Source: SIG440 sp045596485 (GTDB taxonomy: Bacteria > Bacillota > Clostridia > Monoglobales > Monoglobaceae). From it: a DNA stretch of 7,801 bases. The DNA lies in NCBI GenBank assembly GCA_045596485.1, contig JAZOCL010000112.1, positions 1 through 7,801 on the forward strand, in the 5' to 3' direction. A program made the position numbers and the translations under genes. Below, one piece after another: positions 5,541 to 7,801 of this stretch. The notes under the pieces were generated by a model. It saw nothing but the letters and a program-made list of their open reading frames with translations, made no database searches and was not told where the DNA came from. The stretch's first letter is position 1, and each line of letters begins with the position of its first letter.

Positions 5541-6961
5541 ATTTTCATCTTCTCAATCAAACGTTTAATTTCATCTGCACAGCCTTCATAAACCGAAAGG
5601 TCGCCGCCGTAAGGGTCTGCAACATCGCCACTTTCGCCTGCAAGCTCCTTGAGTGTAAACACCTTTTCGCTGTCGGGGAGGGTCCATTTGTGGCTTGCTG
5701 TCATTGTGACAACAACATCTGCACAGTCAAACATTTTTCCCGTAGTCTGCTGTGGTTTATGCCGTTTCAGGTCAATTTCCCATTTTTTCACCGCTTCAAC
5801 CGCATTATGCTCGGCTTCTTTTGAGCCCATTACACAAAGTCCTGCCGATGCTGCAACACCATTAAAACCAAGGCTGTTGAATATACCTTCTGCCATAGGG
5901 CTTCTGCAGGTGTTGCCTGTGCAAATAAAGAGAACCGACTTTGCAGATTCCGCATCAAGAAATTTGCCTGCCGCCGCCTTATACAAACGATTTTTCACCG
6001 CCCGCCAAAGACCTGTATCTGGAATTTCGGGAGCGTATATCTCCTTTGCTCCCACCGAATCACTTTCACGCAGACAATCAAAAAGTCTCTGTGCCGCAGT
6101 TTCGGGACTGTTTTCAGAGCCGAGAGACAAAAAGATTACTTCATCAGGAAGCTTTTCTTTGTATTCGTCAAAGCCCAGCACCGCAACTTTGCCAAAAGCG
6201 CATCGTTTTGAAAGAAACTCCGAAATTTCTTCACCACTCCCTTTCAGAATATAAACAGGAGCCTTGGGTGAATAATGCTTATACTTCATTCCGGGTGCCT
6301 TTGGGATGTCGTCCTTTTTCACCTCACTGCTGATGAGAACCTCACCCAGAATTTCACGAAGCTGTTCAACAGAAACACCGCCCGGGCGCAAAACCGTGGG
6401 GGGGTCGCCTGTCATATCAATCACCGTGGATTCAACACCCACATTACATTCGCCGCCCCTGATAATGCCTGCCGCTCTGCCGTTCATATCCTCAAAAACG
6501 TGAGCAAAGGCTGTGGGGCTCGGTCTGCCAGAAAGATTGGCACTGGGCGCCGCAATCGGAACACCGCACGCCTCAATGAAGCCTCTTGCAATCTCATTTT
6601 CAGGGAGACGGATTCCCACCGTGTCAAGTCCTGCTGTCACTGCATCAGGCACACAGGGCTTCTTTTTGAAAATCACGGTAAGGGGGCCAGGCCAAAATTT
6701 TTCTGCAAGGAGCTTTGCTTTTTCGGGGATTTCTTCTGCCAGCAGCTTTACCTCCTCGACCTTGGAAATATGAACAATTAACGGGTTATCCGAGGGGCGT
6801 CCCTTTGCTTCAAATATTTTGGCAACTGCTGTCCCATCAAGCGCATTTGCACCAAGACCGTAAACCGTCTCTGTAGGAAACACCACAGTTTCGCCATTTC
6901 GAATAAGCTTTCCTGCTTCAATCAAATCTTCGGATGTATTTTCAAATATTCTTGTTTCCAT
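5537..6961 (-). CDS. tsaC: Threonylcarbamoyl-AMP synthase (Sua5/TsaC) fused to a YwlE-type low-molecular-weight phosphatase
   Basis: A two-function protein of 474 residues. Residues 1 to about 210 are the YrdC/TsaC domain, which makes threonylcarbamoyl-AMP from threonine, bicarbonate and ATP for t6A: FPTETVYGLGANA (28-40), KGRPSDNPLIVHI (53-65), GPLTVIFKKK (92-101) and PSANLSGRPSPTAF (139-152). The linker PGMKYKHYSPKAPV (223-236) leads into a Sua5 domain ending near 332. Residues 340-474 are a complete low-molecular-weight phosphatase: LFICTGNTCRSPMAE (344-358) gives the CX5R loop with Cys347 and Arg353, and the general acid is Asp449 in ADPYGG (448-453). Thr351 matches the Thr that favours phosphoarginine in YwlE. 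No stop or frame change separates the halves, and both look intact. AGAGG (6975-6971) lies 9 bases before ATG. It starts 22 bases after prfA and overlaps rimI by ATGA. In Bacillus the two are separate nearby genes. Confidence 0.93.
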   Translation of the reverse strand: METRIFENTSEDLIEAGKLIRNGETVVFPTETVYGLGANALDGTAVAKIFEAKGRPSDNPLIVHISKVEEVKLLAEEIPEKAKLLAEKFWPGPLTVIFKKKPCVPDAVTAGLDTVGIRLPENEIARGFIEACGVPIAAPSANLSGRPSPTAFAHVFEDMNGRAAGIIRGGECNVGVESTVIDMTGDPPTVLRPGGVSVEQLREILGEVLISSEVKKDDIPKAPGMKYKHYSPKAPVYILKGSGEEISEFLSKRCAFGKVAVLGFDEYKEKLPDEVIFLSLGSENSPETAAQRLFDCLRESDSVGAKEIYAPEIPDTGLWRAVKNRLYKAAAGKFLDAESAKSVLFICTGNTCRSPMAEGIFNSLGFNGVAASAGLCVMGSKEAEHNAVEAVKKWEIDLKRHKPQQTTGKMFDCADVVVTMTASHKWTLPDSEKVFTLKELAGESGDVADPYGGDLSVYEGCADEIKRLIEKMKI

Positions 6962-6983
6962 AGAAACAAACCTCTTTTTTCTG

Positions 6984-7801
6984 TTAATTCTCCCCGCCCT
7001 GTAGCTTCAGCTTTTCACTCTGGTCGGTGGTGATGAGTGCATCAATAATTTCGTCAATATCGCCGTTCATAATGGCTTCAATCTTGTAAAGCGTAAGACC
7101 TATCCTGTGGTCAGAAACACGTCCCTGAGGGAAGTTGTAGGTTCTGATTCGCTCGCTTCGGTCACCTGTTCCCACCTGACTTTTTCGGTCTGCGGCAATA
7201 GCCTCCTGCTGCTTTTGAAGCTCTGCTTCATAAAGTCTGCTTCGGAGCACCTTCATCGCCTTATCCTTATTTTTATGCTGTGAACGTTCGTCCTGACATT
7301 CAACAATCACACCTGTGGGAATATGTGTTATACGAATTGCCGATTCTGTTTTGTTGACGTGCTGACCACCTGCACCGCTTGCACGATAAGTGTCAATCTG
7401 AAGGTCTGCAGGGTTAATTTCAAAATCAACCTCCTCTGCCTCAGGAAGCACCGCAACAGTAACCGTCGATGTGTGAATTCTTCCCTGAGACTCTGTTTCG
7501 GGAACACGCTGAACACGATGAACACCGCTTTCATACTTGAGACGGCTGTAAGCCCCCTGTCCCTCAATCATAAACGAAACTTCTTTTATTCCGCCAATGC
7601 CGATTTCGCTAAGGTTCATAACCTCTGTCTTCCAGCGCTTTGATTCTGCATACATTGAATACATTCTGTAAAGGTCTGCCGCAAAGAGAGCTGCCTCGTC
7701 GCCGCCTGCGCCACCTCTGATTTCAACAATAACGTTTTTGTCATCGTAGGGATCCTTGGGGAGAAGCAAAATTTTAAGCTCGCCTTCAATCCTTTCAATA
7801 T
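6984..7801 (-). CDS. prfA: Peptide chain release factor 1, C-terminal 271 residues, cut by the window edge
   Basis: Recognises UAA and UAG stop codons in the ribosomal A site and triggers peptide release. The frame is open to the right edge; an internal TTG at 7769 is not the start, because the codons before it (GELKILLLPKDP region) continue the usual RF1 coiled-coil and domain 1 sequence. About 85-90 N-terminal residues lie outside. The stop-recognition tripeptide is PET in HRVQRVPETES, which marks RF1 rather than RF2. The catalytic GGQ is at 7370-7362 in RASGAGGQHVNKTESA, the site normally methylated by PrmC. A second conserved block, DRSERIRTYNFPQGRVSDHR, follows. It ends in TAA at 6986-6984. 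The 22 bases to the fusion gene hold only that gene's ribosome site, so co-transcription is likely. prmC is not between them and may lie upstream. Confidence 0.97.
   Translation of the reverse strand, partial: IERIEGELKILLLPKDPYDDKNVIVEIRGGAGGDEAALFAADLYRMYSMYAESKRWKTEVMNLSEIGIGGIKEVSFMIEGQGAYSRLKYESGVHRVQRVPETESQGRIHTSTVTVAVLPEAEEVDFEINPADLQIDTYRASGAGGQHVNKTESAIRITHIPTGVIVECQDERSQHKNKDKAMKVLRSRLYEAELQKQQEAIAADRKSQVGTGDRSERIRTYNFPQGRVSDHRIGLTLYKIEAIMNGDIDEIIDALITTDQSEKLKLQGGEN

Noticed and set aside
5649..6254. 201-codon plus-strand open frame opposite the fusion gene
   Set aside because: A shadow of the tsaC-phosphatase frame on the other strand; low-complexity Ser/Ala/Arg content and no recognisable motif.
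6275..6781. 168-codon plus-strand open frame opposite the TsaC domain
   Set aside because: Antisense to the highly conserved YrdC motifs, with no ribosome site or family likeness.
7767..7769. prfA start at TTG 7769
   Set aside because: Codons upstream of it continue typical RF1 sequence to the window edge, so it is an internal Leu.

Overview
The window reads as a compact stretch of chromosome from a spore-forming member of the Firmicutes, most likely class Clostridia. The evidence is a SpoIIR sporulation protein, a YwiB-like DUF1934 protein next to argS, a clostridial-looking ArgRS signature (HMGN), purine-rich Gram-positive ribosome sites and moderate GC. Almost every base is coding. The only sizeable gap (about 140 bases, 3328-3466) is a divergent promoter region. 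No tRNA, rRNA, CRISPR array, insertion sequence or phage gene was seen.

There are three transcription units. (1) Minus strand, from 3327 down to the left edge: ddl - murI - DUF1934 (YwiB-like) - argS (3' end outside the window). The first two genes make D-Ala-D-Ala and D-Glu for peptidoglycan; the last charges tRNA-Arg. (2) Plus strand, 3467-4090: spoIIR alone, encoding the forespore-secreted signal that activates processing of pro-sigma-E. (3) Minus strand, from the right edge down to 4087: prfA (5' end outside the window) - a tsaC/Sua5 gene fused to a YwlE-type phosphatase - rimI - tsaD. This last unit concerns translation: release factor 1, two enzymes of the tRNA t6A pathway and the ribosomal-protein acetyltransferase family. 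Its last three genes are joined by ATGA and TAATG stop/start overlaps.

Three points deserve most attention. One 474-residue protein joins threonylcarbamoyl-AMP synthase to a low-molecular-weight phosphatase whose active-site loop has the Thr linked to protein-arginine phosphatases. The ddl/spoIIR gap appears to hold a sigma-A-like promoter (leftward) and a sigma-F-like promoter (rightward) lying on top of each other on opposite strands. The convergent genes spoIIR and tsaD share their stop codons inside one TTAA, leaving no intergenic terminator. As I recall, prfA, spoIIR, tsaC and ywlE are also neighbours in Bacillus subtilis, so this is probably an old, rearranged neighbourhood rather than an accessory island. 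I found no evidence of a wholly new system. The novelty is in gene architecture and regulation.
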